From: Sabethes cyaneus
Taxonomy: Eukaryota > Arthropoda > Insecta > Diptera > Culicidae
Assembly (NCBI RefSeq): GCF_943734655.1
Contig: NC_071354.1
Location: 70,391,544 to 70,455,543 of the forward strand
Direction: 5' to 3'
DNA: 64,000 nt
The translations under genes and the position numbers were made by a program. This document shows positions 33,330-45,892 of this stretch, in pieces; within the stretch, counting starts at the first letter, position 1; every line of letters starts with the position of its first letter. The notes under the pieces are model-generated. The model saw only the letters and a program-made list of their open reading frames with translations. It did no database searches and had not been told where the DNA came from.

Positions 33330-33965
33330 AATGAATTTTTGGCAACCATTTGCACCAGCATTGGGCAAAAAGTAGGAGTCACAACGACAACTTGTTGAGC
33401 GTAGATAACAAACCCCCCACTTTTCCAATCTTTCCTCTCCATACAAAATACTTCATTACTTTTCCCTACCGTCCCTTCATCAATTGTAGAACCACCGTTT
33501 CAAAAAATATTAACCATTTAAATTGAATTGACTGAAAGTAGTCGAACGTCGGAGTTAGTCGATGATAAAGTACCAAGAAATTTCGCGCGCCGTTTAATAA
33601 AACCATACCAAATCGAAGCGAAGCTTTCCCCAAAAAATCACACCATCCATTAAGGTGGGTCCTGATCTAGTGCCTCTTCCATTAACAACAATTCCTTTCC
33701 TGAAATACATGTGACGATGCAAAGAATTCCCAGTCTTTAGTAGCAACTAGTATTGAACTAATATTGTTTCCTATGTTTCCGCCATATTACAGAATTTGAC
33801 AGAAATGAATAATATGTGTTCTTTACACGTTGTTTACGAAGTAACCGTAAGCGTGTAACAAACAAGCGTGATAGTTGACAGCTACACGCGAAAACGGGGT
33901 CGTTGCTAGATGACAAAGAAAGACAGATTATCACATTGGCGATCTATTGCTAAATTAAACTTTCG
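33330..33965. repeat. Dispersed repeat family, copy A
   Basis: The first part (CCAGCATTGGGCAAAAAGTA, CCCTACCGTCCCTTCATCAA) matches 27390-27555. The later part (CCATATTACAGAATTTGACA, AAAACGGGGTCG, CAGATTATCACATT) matches 35500-35665 in the same order. It therefore looks like one longer retroelement 3' region or SINE tail family present in several diverged copies. No coding motif. Confidence 0.65.
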
Positions 33966-34297
33966 GGGTGAATTTAGAGGAAAACTATGAGTTAAGACAA
34001 ATGAAATACATTTTGTAGCGCAATATATTAACCATTCGGGTGTAATTCTAATTGCAAGTAACGATTTGCAGCGGCTGACGTTTGTTTTTGCGAAGTTGTT
34101 CACACTGTAAGTTTTTTAGGCAGGGTTTATTTAAACATTTGTTGGCAGTAGTGTTGTATTCATCGAGCTCCAAAGGTTTTGCATGAAAAGGGGTGAGATA
34201 ATTGCATTCGTAACAATAAATGAAGCTGCCCGGTCTCAATTTGTGAATCAAGTTATACATGGTAATGGAAATTTCCATTAGGTAGATTTGAGCGCAT

Positions 34298-34590
34298 ATT
34301 AAGATTGAACCGGGAAAATCCCATGGTCTAATCGTATTACAGTAAAGCCGGTAAAATGCCATGGCCAAAGTATATTAAGATTGATCCGAAAAAAGGTCAT
34401 GACCAACATATATTAAAAATGAGCCTGGGAAAGCCCGTGGTCAATATATATCACGGTTGAACCGGCAGAATGCCTCGGCCAACGCGTATTAATGGTGATT
34501 CGGGAAAAGACCATGGCCAATGTAAATTAAAATTGAGAGAATAAAAGTCCATGGCCAAAGAATATTGAGGTTGAGTTCCTTTCTTATGAT
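34298..34590. repeat. 37-bp minisatellite with CCATGGCC core
   Basis: About eight degenerate units of ATATTAAGATTGAACCGGGA plus AAAAGCCATGGCCAA follow one another with a spacing of 36-38 bases. Many units hold small inverse pairs such as GGGAAAATCCC. Divergence between units is high (perhaps 25%), so the array is old. The frame on the opposite strand is not credible as a gene. Confidence 0.75.
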
Positions 34591-35039
34591 ACTTTTGGTT
34601 ATATACTTATTAATGACCTAAATAAGTCATACAACAGTCAGGGATCAGTTACTAGAGTTGGGATAAGCCCGTTGCAAACATTTGTTAGGATTGGGTTGGA
34701 AAAAGGCCAAGATCAACACCTATGAAGATTGAGTCGAGATGAGTTGAAAGCCAATGATGTTTTGAAATCTTTAATGCGTTGCACGGTGGTACAAAAGAGC
34801 GAAACATGGAACTTTTTTCCTAGCGTCTTTAGCTTTCATTTTAGCATTCAAATAATCCATAAGCGACAGTAAGCGATGACTACCTTTTGACACTCTCAGA
34901 TTATGGGGGGACTGTATTCTTACAAACAAAAGCTTCGAAGACACTATATTGTTAAAATGAAAGCAAAACACGGTAGAAAAAAGTTCCACTTTTCGCCCAT
35001 TACCACTGTGTGTTGGATAGGTAGAATATTGACTAGACC

Positions 35040-35690
35040 AACCTCGTGTTTTTTCTTGACATTCAATGAAGTCAGGCATTTAATTAATTTTTTATAATGG
35101 TAGTGGTAACAGGTAGGAGAAAGTAACGAATCAAAGGTATTTTATAATACCTCATGGGATGGGAGACAAAGCATAAAGGAAAAGAGTGTACATAAAACCT
35201 CTTTATTTTATTAATTTCTCCTACCATCCCTCCGTCGATTGTAAAAACTAACGTTATAAAAAATGAAGTGTTGACTATGAGAAGGTAAAATTCATACCTT
35301 TATATTGTCTACAATATATCTGATACTTTATGGCTACTGGGACGAATGCGTGCCCCAATACGGACTTTTGGTATTAGTATCTATTTTGGGATGTCACATT
35401 ACAGAACGGAGGACCATTTAGCGGTTCTGTATGAGAATTGAAAATATATGAAAAAATACTTTTTTTAATTTACGTCGGGGGAGGATGTGGCATCCTGATA
35501 TTTACATCATATTACAGAGTTTGCCTGAAATGTGTAGTGTGTAGCTTATATATTATTTACGGAGTAGCCGATAGCGTATAACGAATAAAGGACAGCTTCC
35601 TATGAAAACGGGGTCGAAATTCAGTCGGTGCTAGGTGGCAAAGAAAAATAGATTATCACATTTAGCATCCAACCCGGACCCGTTTTCGGA
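35040..35690. repeat. Dispersed repeat family, copy B
   Basis: It shares with copy A the ordered blocks CTACCATCCCTCCGTCGATT, CATCATATTACAGAGTTTG, GAAAACGGGGTCG and TAGATTATCACATTTAGC. The start (TGACATTCAATGAAGTCAGG) resembles 16557. Roughly 70-75% similarity by eye. Confidence 0.6.
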
Positions 35691-38042
35691 CGTGGCCGAT
35701 GGCGTCGGTATTAATCAGCATCTAAGGAACTAATAAGGTTGCACAATGAGGAATAGCGTGCTGTCCCAAGTATGCTTTTTCCATCAATCATTTTGCAATT
35801 TTCATCGGTCGTAGTCAATAACCGGAATATTAGCACGCTAACGTTATTCTATGGTTATGTTTAGGCTTATCTCTGGCGAGCATTTCTATTTGTCTCGCTT
35901 TTTTCGAGTTCAAATCTCTTAACCAATACTTAGAAATCTCATATCAAATCTATGTAATACGCCTGAATTGATGAAATATACTGCTGATTATTTGCTGTTT
36001 CTTTTACAGGTAAAGTTAATTTAAAACTGAAAATCGCTTACGTCTACAAATATGAATCATTCATTGAATCATATTCATTTTGAGCTACAATAAACGTAAA
36101 CATTGTTCCGAAGTTTAAATTATTTTCCATCAGCCAGTTTTTGATTGATTTTAAAAAGTAAACAGTTTAAAAAACTAAACTTTGAGATCTAAGATATCAG
36201 TTCAAAGCAAGAAAATTGACTGAAAGGTTAGTCGAGCAATCATTTAGTACTGCAATTCAGCAATGGTTTTGAGGGATGGAAAAATGAGAAAGACAAACAC
36301 TGTCAGCAGTTCAGTAGTCACTGACAGTAGGGCTGACAGATAAAAGGGGTAAAACAGGGCTGTCAATTTTTTCGTCAACTGCTCTTAACCTAGTGATAGC
36401 AGAAGGTGTGGTGAACAGTGAATTGAATTCAAAATAAATATGATAAACCATAAATTCAAACAACAGATTTGCATGAGGGTTATGGAAGAATTTTTAAATT
36501 GAATGCGGTAAACGCACGCCATTTTGCAGATGGCTGTTGGACACTCGGTTGCTAAGCTGAGGAGATACAAAAAACGCCTCCGTATTATAACTATTAAATA
36601 ATAATAAAATAAATAATATAAACATAACATAACATAACAAAATAAACATTCGTGACACCAAGAACTTATTCAACAAACTTCTACTAAAACATATTTCTTT
36701 ATGATATTCTATCTATTTTCATAGATAACATTTTTTCATCATAACATTTTCAACTAGATTTCACAGAGTAATTATGTCACCAAGCACGATGCCACAAATA
36801 CAATTCAAGTTTCATTTTCTAAAATGGCTCTAAACTGTTATCCTGGCTATTCGCCAGTAGTTGAACTATTCCTTAATTTGGAAGATGCTGCAATTAAATT
36901 GAACGCAAATATGTACCTTCAATTGGACTCTTGTTATAGACAGTCGCTTATTTCAGCAAGATTTTCCCCGGTAGTTTTTAGTAGTACTGAGAAAGAAAAT
37001 CAAGGAATTAATCACATTGAGTATCTAGTTTGATAAGAAGTATCAGCAAGGGCTCGATAGCGTCACCTTCAATTGAATAGCGTCACTCAATAATGAAGCA
37101 ATGAAGCTTCAGTTTTAACTGAAGCAGCACCGCTACGCTTCCAAACTTGTTCCAGTCAGCGTCAGTAAAACGGGTTTCACATTTCACTTGATCATGACTA
37201 TCGGTTTTAACTTTTCGTTTGTACTTTTCTATCAAATATTCAGAATAATGCCAACGACTTTGAATGCAAATGAATTGAATTTGAGTAATATTTCCTATAA
37301 TGTAATGCATATTATAATTAACTTAGTCAATATCGACAAATCGTGCCTGACTTTCAGTCGTCGTCAGTTTTGAAACAGCCACCAACTTCAACTGAAACTT
37401 GGTTGAAACGTTCTGTTCTATAAAGGAAGCAAGTAGCTTCATGTATGAAGCAAAGGCAAGAGAAATTCAGCTTTATTTATTTGTTTCGATGCCTGGTCCT
37501 GTTATGAACTAATAATTGAATAAAATCAACATACAACATCAACAGCTGGTCAGAGACTAGTGGCAATCAATTAAGAGTTTTGTTTTTTAAAGAACAAAGC
37601 GCATGACGCTGTGAAGGCAAAAAATACTATCAAAAACATTCAAATTGGATTTTTCTATTGTATCGGTTGTAACAGTAAAGCTATAATATATTATTTACAT
37701 TGTTTAGTTGAATGCAATGTATTGCGAAGCAGTACGTTTAACTGCAAATTCATGGCTGTAGCGAACTTTTTTGTACAATATAAAATTAATTATGCACATG
37801 TCATGCAACGGAGTAACGTCATGCGGCCAATTACTTACGCCATGTAAAAAAACTATTTTATGATGTTGACCGCTGCCCAGCGTTTTGTTTTGGTAATTTA
37901 TTTATCAATTTTTCCACAATCAGTTTGTCAATTGGCGATCATTTTGTTGTTTTTATGTGGTTGTTCTATTATGACTGAAATAATCAATGATTTTTTATTA
38001 TCCAATAAAATTTTTTAAGGCAGAATTTAAGTTTCATTGTTA
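35691..38042. other. A/T-rich DNA, no gene recognised
   Basis: No coding motif was found. A short (CATAA)n run lies at 36623-36645. A pair of GAAGCTTCAGTTTTAACTGA-like inverse fragments occurs near 37100-37125. Nothing else stood out. Confidence 0.4.
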
Positions 38043-39257
38043 AGTAAAACTTGCTTCATTTAGAATTGGAACAAACTTTTGCTCCTATTGTGATGCTCTT
38101 GGTGGACGGATTTGGAAGTTCTTGGAGCCCACGTGTCGGAAATTTTGTTAGCTTCACCTATGTATTTTTGACATTCCGCAAAAAAACTGTATTTTGTAAA
38201 CAAACAACATGGAAGTCGAAAGAAGAGAAAAAATTGTGCACCGTTATTTGGAAAATCCTTTGTGGTCTGCATCTAGGCTAGCTAAACAGCGGTATAAGAA
38301 AACATTGACACGATTCGGAAGCCTCAAGCTGATCATCGGAGTAGAACTGTCAACCGGAAACTACGTGGTAAGATTTTGAAGACCATCAAAAGGAATTCCA
38401 ATCTGTCGGACCATGATTTGACCAGCAAATTCAGTGCTGGCCATAGTACCGTGCGGAGAACCATAAAACAGAATAGTGTGGCCAAAACCCGTGCTCGAAA
38501 GCTATACGACCAGGTGCTAACCAAGTTCGACGGGTGTCTTCTGCTGATGGACGATAAAACCTATGTCAAGGCTGACTTCGGGCAAATTCCGGGTTAAAAA
38601 TTTTACTTGGCAACGGCTCGGGGGGATGTTCCAGCCAATTTCAATTTGTTTTGGCCGACAAATTTGCACGAAAATTTATGATTTTGCAGGGCATTTGCAG
38701 CTGTGGCAGAAAAACGAAAGTTTTCGTTACAAATAAAAAAAATGACGTCGGAACTGTACCAAAAGGAGTGTCTCCAAAAACGATTTTTGCCATTCATTCG
38801 ATCCCACCACCATCCCGTGATGTTTTGGTCAGATTTGGTAAGCTCAAGCGTAAGTCGTTCAAGAATGGTATGCAAAGAAAGGGGTCCAGTTTGTTCCGAA
38901 AGACCTTAACCCAGCCAATTGCCTCCAGTTCCGCCCTATTGAGAAATACTGGGCAATCATGAAGAGGAGGCTCAAAGCAAACGGAAATGTTGTCAAAGAC
39001 ATGAATCAGATGCAGACCTGGTGGAATAAGATTGCCAAAACGATGGACGAAGAAAGTGTGCGCCGCCTAATGAGCCATATTACAGGAAAAGTTAGAAAAT
39101 TCTTTCGAAACCATGACGAATAATTTTATCCGTATTTTTTCTTAAAAGTAAGAAGAAAATGCTACATTTGTGTAAGAAAAGATCTTGAATTCAATAATAA
39201 ATATTTGAAATACACGCAATTGTTTTTGTTCCAATACTATCTGAAGCAAGCTTTACT
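38043..39257 (+). mobile_element. Tc1/mariner element, copy 3, with terminal inverted repeats
   Basis: A left end AGTAAAACTTGCTTCA (38043) and an inverse right end (read inward AGTAAAGCTTGCTTCA, 39257) match over 30 bases, with the inner TATTGGAAC/AATTGGAAC also conserved. TA lies just outside the left end. The right end can be read with TA by shifting one base. The length is 1215 bp, close to the usual 1.3 kb of this group. It encloses the transposase pseudogene at 38209-39123. Confidence 0.85.
38209..39123 (+). pseudogene. DD37E-type mariner transposase, frameshifted
   Basis: From the ATG at 38209 the frame reads MEVERREKIVHRYLENPLWS and ASRLAK, then loses part of the N-terminal domain by a deletion. 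A second frame gives VLKTIKRNSNLSDHDLTSKF, RTIKQNSVAKTRARKLYDQV and LLMDDKTYVKADFG (first Asp). A stop follows, then ICSCGRKTKVFVTN, VMFWSDLVSS (second Asp), FVPKDLNPANC-like sequence and FRPIEKYWAIMKRRL (Glu). The end is RRLMSHITGKVRKFFRNHDE and stop. All three catalytic positions are present, but at least three frame changes and one stop make it dead. It is the best preserved of three relatives in this window. Confidence 0.88.
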
Positions 39258-42200
39258 ACACAACGTGTTTAATGCTTTAAAAAAATATTATTCTAGTACC
39301 AATACTTGTGCCTGCAGTAACAAATTTATAGAGCAAAATTTTTAAACGAAAAATTTCTTCCTAAATCCCTTCGTTGCACGTGATTGCAGTTTAATGTGTG
39401 TTGCCATTCATCAATGGCGTACAACTCATTATCGCACACTACAGAAGAATACTTCAAAAAATAATTGATGCGTTATCACTTCAACATCCACTTCCATTTC
39501 TCATTGTTGAACTCCATCATCAGTTCACACCCTCTAGAGCGATTGACGTACTTTACTTTACCGCCACCGCTGCCCAGCCCAGCCCGGCCTCTTATTTCGA
39601 GAGTCAACAGCGGAGTACCACGTTTGCCCCATTTCCAATCAGCTCAATTGATTCCAACAGCCTTTGATCCTCGTGATCCCGAACTCAATTATTCATAATC
39701 ACAGTTATCGACGAGCAGAAGGAGCGTGACTGAAAAACGACCTGTGATTCACACAGGTGCAAAAAGAAAACGAAACATTCCACCTTCCGCGGCCGTCCTC
39801 GTCCGTTGAAGAACGTGGTGCCGAACAACTACCATCGAACAACGCCGTTGTTGGTCCCTTCTAGGCTGTGGCAGAAACCCGACACTTTGTTGCCTTTATT
39901 GTGCAGTGGGCGCTTCGCATTGCAAAGCGATGATGTGTCGAAGCACACGCGGTGTGGCATTTTTCCCATCATAATCACCTCCGACAAACAACAACGGACA
40001 CCGCCATAACCATCAATCATGCAATGCAACCCATACCGGCTGCAGGCGGAAAAATTCAATTGCATTTTCCGGCCTGTTTGTTGCATCTCAACGAACAACG
40101 AACGAATGCAGATTGGTCGCGAATGCAGTCAGCGAGTGTAGCAATCATAACCGACATGCCGAGCTCATTTACGATGCGAAGTGTATGAGTGGAGTAAATT
40201 ATGTCTTAAACAAAGCTATACTTTCAACACTTGTGGTCCTCCCCAGCCAACCATCTCGTCGGAAGGGGGCTACGATGGACTACGATCTGCAACGGCAATT
40301 GGCACCTGATGGCAAATCACGTTTTCCCTTCCATCTGCGTAACAGACAAGCTCAAAATTCCGTACTGGTTCGTTCCGTGAAACGTGCTGGATGCCCTCTA
40401 GGAGCCGAAGGAAAAATTATCACCTTATAGAGAACGAGCAGACCTCAAATCGATGAGTATGAAGAATTATGATGATTATTGTGATTATTGCTGCCTATCT
40501 GCCCTGCCAGCTGAGTGTCGACGGGAAGGGGACGGTAGGTATTTGCTCGTGGTGGGATGTTTTAAAATCTCAACATCATTGTTACCGCACTGCAGCATCG
40601 CATCGCCCAGGCTGATTGGCTGCTCTCTCATGTTGTTTCTTCTATTCCTCCCACCGACCAACCAACCGACGACGGTTGCCCAAAGCATTCTGTCTGATTA
40701 CAGCTTCTCGAAGGCAAAAGTATACGCTTTCTTTCATCGCACCAAAGATCTTTTCAATCCACTTTCAGTCCTGCTCCGGAATTGGATTGGATTGCCGCCG
40801 GGGACGAAGCAAAGACAGGTCTGAGTACCGAAGGTAGTGCATGAATTTATGTATGAATTGAGTCATGCTACTCTTCCCGAGCTTATGGTGCAGAAGATCT
40901 CTAAATTGAATTGTTTGTGAATTTGTTCAATCGTCCTCTGCTTTCGAAGAATACCGAATGAGAATTCCGAAGCGCGTTACCTGCAAGAAACATGAAACAT
41001 ATAGCAATCTTATCAATTCTCCGGAAAACAAGTGAATTAATCGAGCTCTTTGTGTTTCATTTCAGGTATGGCAACGCTATTCTACTGCTAATAAATTCTG
41101 TCTGACGAAAATTCAAAGAAGTGAGTAGCCCATTTGATGGGATGATTAGTTTAAGTATCTTTTGCTGAAATTACCTTTCAATTCAACAGTAATCTAATTT
41201 CTACCTAATCATCCTAATCGTCATACGCAATGAATGTAGAATTAGCCGGAAAGTGTGCGCCTCAATGTTTTATGTTTCGTTTCATGTATGTTCCTAAATT
41301 TCTAGAATTTCGAGTGAAAATCTCGTGAAAAAAAATCAATTGACTTCCTCCCGTCCGCAAAACGGGATGCTTTTTAAAAATCCGTTTCGCTTTTCTTCGT
41401 CTACTTCGAGAAAAGCGAGCACCGAAAGCGCAGGCAAAATGAAAATTGTCACCACACCTTTACACCCGAGGAAATTGTAAAACGGGCAAATTGCTTGATT
41501 GCAACAACGATGTAATTATTCCAACTGACAACGGCTGGCGACCGCCACGATGAGTTCGGTCGGGTAATCCTGCCGGTCGGTGTGACACTATTTTTCCCGG
41601 CTTTCATTCTACTGGATTTTTTTTTCGCCTCTTCCTCCGGTTCTGGCTCCGGTCTGACGCGCTGGAATGAGTCGGAAATTGGGAATGAAGTTACCGGGCG
41701 AAAAGTTCGCGCACCAGTTTGGCCCCGGTTCAAGCCGAACGAAGAGAAGCGCAAAATGAGTTGCACTACGGGCGGAGTCGAATTTCCATTTCGGTCCATC
41801 CGGCGGGTCCTTGAGAAGGGATAGTTTTTCCACCGGTTCCATTTGCGCTTGCTAATTTGCGGGATTTCTATTTCCAACAGGTCACGTCGTCGTGATGAAC
41901 TGACTAATTGGGACCATGTGTTTGCTGAATAGAAGCCGAGGAAAGATCCAATTAGGATCGCCAACCGTCCTTTCCGGTACTATGGTTGTGCACAGCCGAT
42001 TGGAGTGGACGGGGGAGTGTGTTTTAGTGGACTCTAAAAACACATCGCCGAACTCACATATTTTATCGCAGCAAATTGATTCCGTATTCGTTGACGCACC
42101 GGCGAACCGATCGGCAGAATAATGTTTACACAATCTGGCAGCGCGTGAGTATATTGTGCTGTACCTGCTAGGACCGCCCTTGGGCGGCCGTCCAGCCTAC

Positions 42201-42835
42201 CGAACTATCAAAAACAATTTCGATAAATAAATTATGGATAGCTTATACATTTGTTCGGAATGGCCTTGCGGAAATTATGCGGCTCCAGCGTGAGCCACAA
42301 ATCACACGCACACTGACTGGATGGCGTCACAGCTGGAATACCTAATTTTATTCCCATTTCGCTTGATGCCCACAGATACGATACGTAATTCGACGCGGAA
42401 CATGGAGAGCAGTTTTGGGCTACGGAAAACAATCGCTCTTCGCTGCTGGACAGAGCCGTACTACGGAGGCAGTGGGGTAGTCGAATAATGGATTCAAGGA
42501 AAACAGTACAGAGCTGATTTGGGCCAAAGTAATCATAATTTTATCCGTTATAAATCTTGCGTTGCGATTTCTAGAATTCGATTAATTCTTGTGAGCTGTG
42601 TAATTTTTTTTAGAAAGCTGAGTGTTTTGGAACCATACCATTGCTCACTGGTAGACGTTACTACTAAAGTTTCTCCCAATTTTTACTGTATGCAACACTA
42701 CCGTTCGTTTTCATGCCTTCGTGTTTGTGTTCAATTTCGTACACCATGCATTGCTCAACGTTGCTGGGTGCATTCGTACTTCCCCTGCAAACTGGCATTG
42801 ACCAAACAGTACAGTTGAAACTCAAACTTGCTCAA
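39258..42835. other. Unique, moderately GC-rich DNA, no gene recognised
   Basis: The longest frame (171 codons, minus strand, 41449-41964) is rich in Arg, Ser and Pro, has no family motif and overlaps open frames on both strands. I do not call it. Many overlapping frames at 39.8-40.8 kb are likewise unsupported. No repeats or inverted-end elements were seen. This is the longest stretch without identifiable transposon sequence. Confidence 0.45.
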
Positions 42836-42946
42836 AAACTCTTTGGAGCCTCTTCTTCGTTATGACGTTGAAGTCATCTGCAAAGGCTAGGAATTGGCTA
42901 TTTTTAGTCCGCTCGTCGCATTATATTTCTTTCAAAAGCAATGTTG

Positions 42947-43161
42947 AGCCTCCCAGTTGGCTTCGAGGTATGACGCTGGCCTAATAAGCCAGTCGCCGTA
43001 TGTTCGAATCTCGACCGTGAGAGACTGTTAGAGTTAATAAGATCGTAGCAACTGGCCATGCAATTGTCCTGTACTCTAACAGCTGGCTGCGAAGTTTGTC
43101 GTATAAAAACAGAAGGTCAAGTTTCGATAACGGAATGTAGCACCTAGGCTTTGCTTTTTTT
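42947..43161 (+). mobile_element. SINE200-like SINE, copy 2, inside RTE copy A
   Basis: It starts AGCCTCCCAGTTGGCTTCGA, has GACGCTGGCCTAATAAGCCA and the B-box-like GTTCGAATCTCG, and ends TAGGCTTTGCTTTTTTT. It aligns throughout with 22772-22981. It lies antisense within RTE copy A, separating the VDFKAAYD block from the FADD block. The flanks AAGCAATGTT and TAGCGATATT share 7 of 10 bases and could be a worn target-site duplication. Confidence 0.88.
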
Positions 43162-43691
43162 AGCGATATTCTATGACATGCCGGACAAACCTCGGCGTGA
43201 TTCGAAAGTACTCGAAAGTGTCCCGAAACACGCACGTAGAACACCTCTCGTTCCCCGCACCCCGGGTAGCTTTGACCAGTCGCATCAGTTTGTAGTGCAT
43301 GATTTGCCATAGCTGTTCACACTCGATTATATCGTATGCTGCCTTGAAATCCACAAAACAATTATGCCTGGGTACGTTCTACCAAGTACATTTCTGGAAT
43401 ATTTGACGGAGAGTGAGAATTTGATCTGTAGGAGCACGAATCCCTATTAATCCAGCATGATGCTGTCCTACGAAATGTGTAGCTATTGGACTTAAACGAC
43501 GTAAAAAGATCTGGGGTGAGTTTCTTTGGCATTGTTCAGCGTATTGCCGCGGTAATTACAGCAATCGACCCCCGATCATCGTTTTTGTAGATGGGAAGAC
43601 ACGTTCCATCCATTCCGTTCAGAGCCGTCGCTGGTGGCTACTTATCATTTTTGTAGAATTCTGCCGCGTGTCGATCCTTTCCAGCAGCACT

Positions 43692-45892
43692 TACTTACTT
43701 TACTTTAGTGGCAACAGTCCGTTACCGATCCTGCGCCGAACGGATTATGGTCCTCCAGTACCGTCGGTCCTGGGCTGCCGTTCTTCAATCCCCACGAACA
43801 TCAGCTGAACGTGCATCGTCTTCGACAGCACACGCCTGCCTCGGTCTGCCTCGGAGTCTACGGCCTCTTCCTGGTTCTCCGCTGCAAATAGTTTTAGCTA
43901 CTCTTTCGGCGGGCATTCTGGTCACGAGTCCAGCCCACCGCAGTGTGCCATATTGCACTCCCTCACTATATCAGCATATTTGTATTCTTGATACAGCTCG
44001 TGATTCATGCGGGTGCGCCACACTCCATTTTACATTTTGCCACCAAGTATAGATCGCAGAATTTTACTCTCAAAAACCCCAAGCTCTCGTCGATCAGCTT
44101 CCGTTAGCGTCCATGATTCGTGTCCGTAAAGAGCCACCGAAAGGATTAGTGTTCTATAGACCGCCAGTTTTGTGCAAATTTGCAAACTATGGGATTTCAG
44201 CTGGCCACGTAAACCGTAGAAAGCCCGATTCGCGGCTGCAACTCGTCGTTTCACTTCGCGGCTTACATCGTTGTCACATGTCACGAGCGTACCAAGGTAT
44301 ATAAATTCCTCCAGTACTTATCGTTCCCCATCTAACTCCACCTCGGCACCAACATCACTTGGTCTCCCACGTTCCTTGCCAGCAACCATGTACTTCATTT
44401 TAGCGGTGTTAATGGTAAGTCGCAATCTCGCCGCTTCCACTGCTCCACGGTTGATTCCGATAATATCGACGTCATCCAAGAAGCATGTGAGTAATGCACC
44501 TTCCAAGGCAATGATGAATAGCAGGTTAGAGAGTGCATCCCCTTGCTTCAGTCCATCCAACGTCACGAAAGCAGCTGAGGTCTCACCTGCTATTCTAACT
44601 CATGATTAGGATCCGTTCAGCGTCGCACGAATCAGCGTAACTAGCTTCGTCGCAAAACCATGTTCTAGCACTATCTGTCACAGCTAATTTCGTTTGACTG
44701 ATTCGTACATCGCTTTAAAATCCACAAATAGATGGTGTGTCTGCAAGTTGTACTCCCGGAACTTGACTAGCAACTGACGCAGGGTAAACATCTGATCCGT
44801 CGTGGAGCGACCCTCATGAAAACCACTCCTCCGGCATTTGTTCTTCCTGCCAGATCCCGACAATGATCCGGTAGATTGCTTCGTACAACCGCTCGCTCCC
44901 CGCTTTCAGGAGTTCAGCCGGGATACCGTCCTTCCCAGCAGGCTTACCGTTTGCCAGCTCACTGATTGCCTTCTTAATCTCCTTTTGTTTTGGTGGCTCC
45001 ACAGCGTGACCATCGCTTAAAATTCCTATCCTGTCCCTGCTAATCTCCGTGTTTACCTTTCCATTCAGCAGTGTTTGGAAGTGCTCCTTCCACCTAGCTG
45101 CTACCGCCGTTTTGTCGGTAAGCAGGCTGCCAGGACTATCATTGCATATCACAGGCATGGCAAAATGCCTGCATATCACTGTTTTATATAAACTTCGTGT
45201 GTCGTTGCTGGCGTATCGCTCCTCTGAGCCGGCTAGCACGTGCTCTTCGTACTCGCGTTTCTTAAGGCGATGGACTCTTTTTTCCACAGCTCTAGTCTCT
45301 CTGTACCTCTCTTTGTTTTGACACGTTGCCGCAATGAGCATGCGACTCCTGGCCTGGTTCTTTTCATCTGTCACTCTCTGGCATTCGGCGTCAAACCAGC
45401 TGTCACTCTGTTTTCCACGCGTCGTGCCTACCATCTCCCTCGCAGCTATTTCGATGACACCATGGGTGTTCCACAGCCCATTTATTCATCTCCTTCTATC
45501 TGCTGTTCTGCGATTCGTTGGTCAAGTTTCCTGGCATACTCCACTGCCACGCCGTCTGCCGTTAACCGCTGGATGTTGAAACGCAGCGTCCTCTCAGTGC
45601 CAGCTTTCGCCGTGTTCGACAGCCTTGCGCGAATCTTACTCACTACGAGAAAGTGGCCAGAGTCGATATTTGGTCCCCGAAATGACCATCATCGATAACA
45701 TCCAAAAAGTGTAGACCGTCAATGAAGACATGATCGATCTGAGAGCTATAGTCTCCATGTGAATGCCTCCAGGTGTGTTTCCGAATATTCAAACGTGGAA
45801 AGCAGGTGCTACAGATGGCCATTCCTCTGGCCGCGGCAAAATTTATGAGCCTCAGACCGTTATCATTGGTCAACAGATAGATGAAGGCTATG
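43692..45892 (-). mobile_element. RTE-clade retrotransposon copy B, 5'-truncated, nested
   Basis: 2201 bp flanked by an exact 13-bp repeat, TTCCAGCAGCACT, at 43679-43691 and 45893-45905. Minus-strand order: endonuclease end MTNDNGLRLINFAAARGMAI and SQIDHVFIDGLHFLD (45873-45643); linker SWFDAECQRVTDEKNQARSR; KTAVAARWKEHFQTLLNGK; ISELANGKPAGKDGIPAELL (45434-44814); VDFKA-type palm; LKQGDALSNLLF; FLDDVDIIG (Ala of FADD replaced, 44566-44318); FYGLRGQLKSHSLQ and TLILSVALYGHESWT (44284-44030); then a HVARM-type end. The 3' tail is CTAAAGTAAAGTAAGTAAG. Frameshifts make it inactive. It is younger than copy A, which it interrupts. Confidence 0.92.

Noticed and set aside
41449..41964. 171-codon minus-strand frame
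   Set aside because: Arg/Ser/Pro-rich, no family motif, overlapped by equally long frames on the opposite strand, and no splice or poly(A) context.
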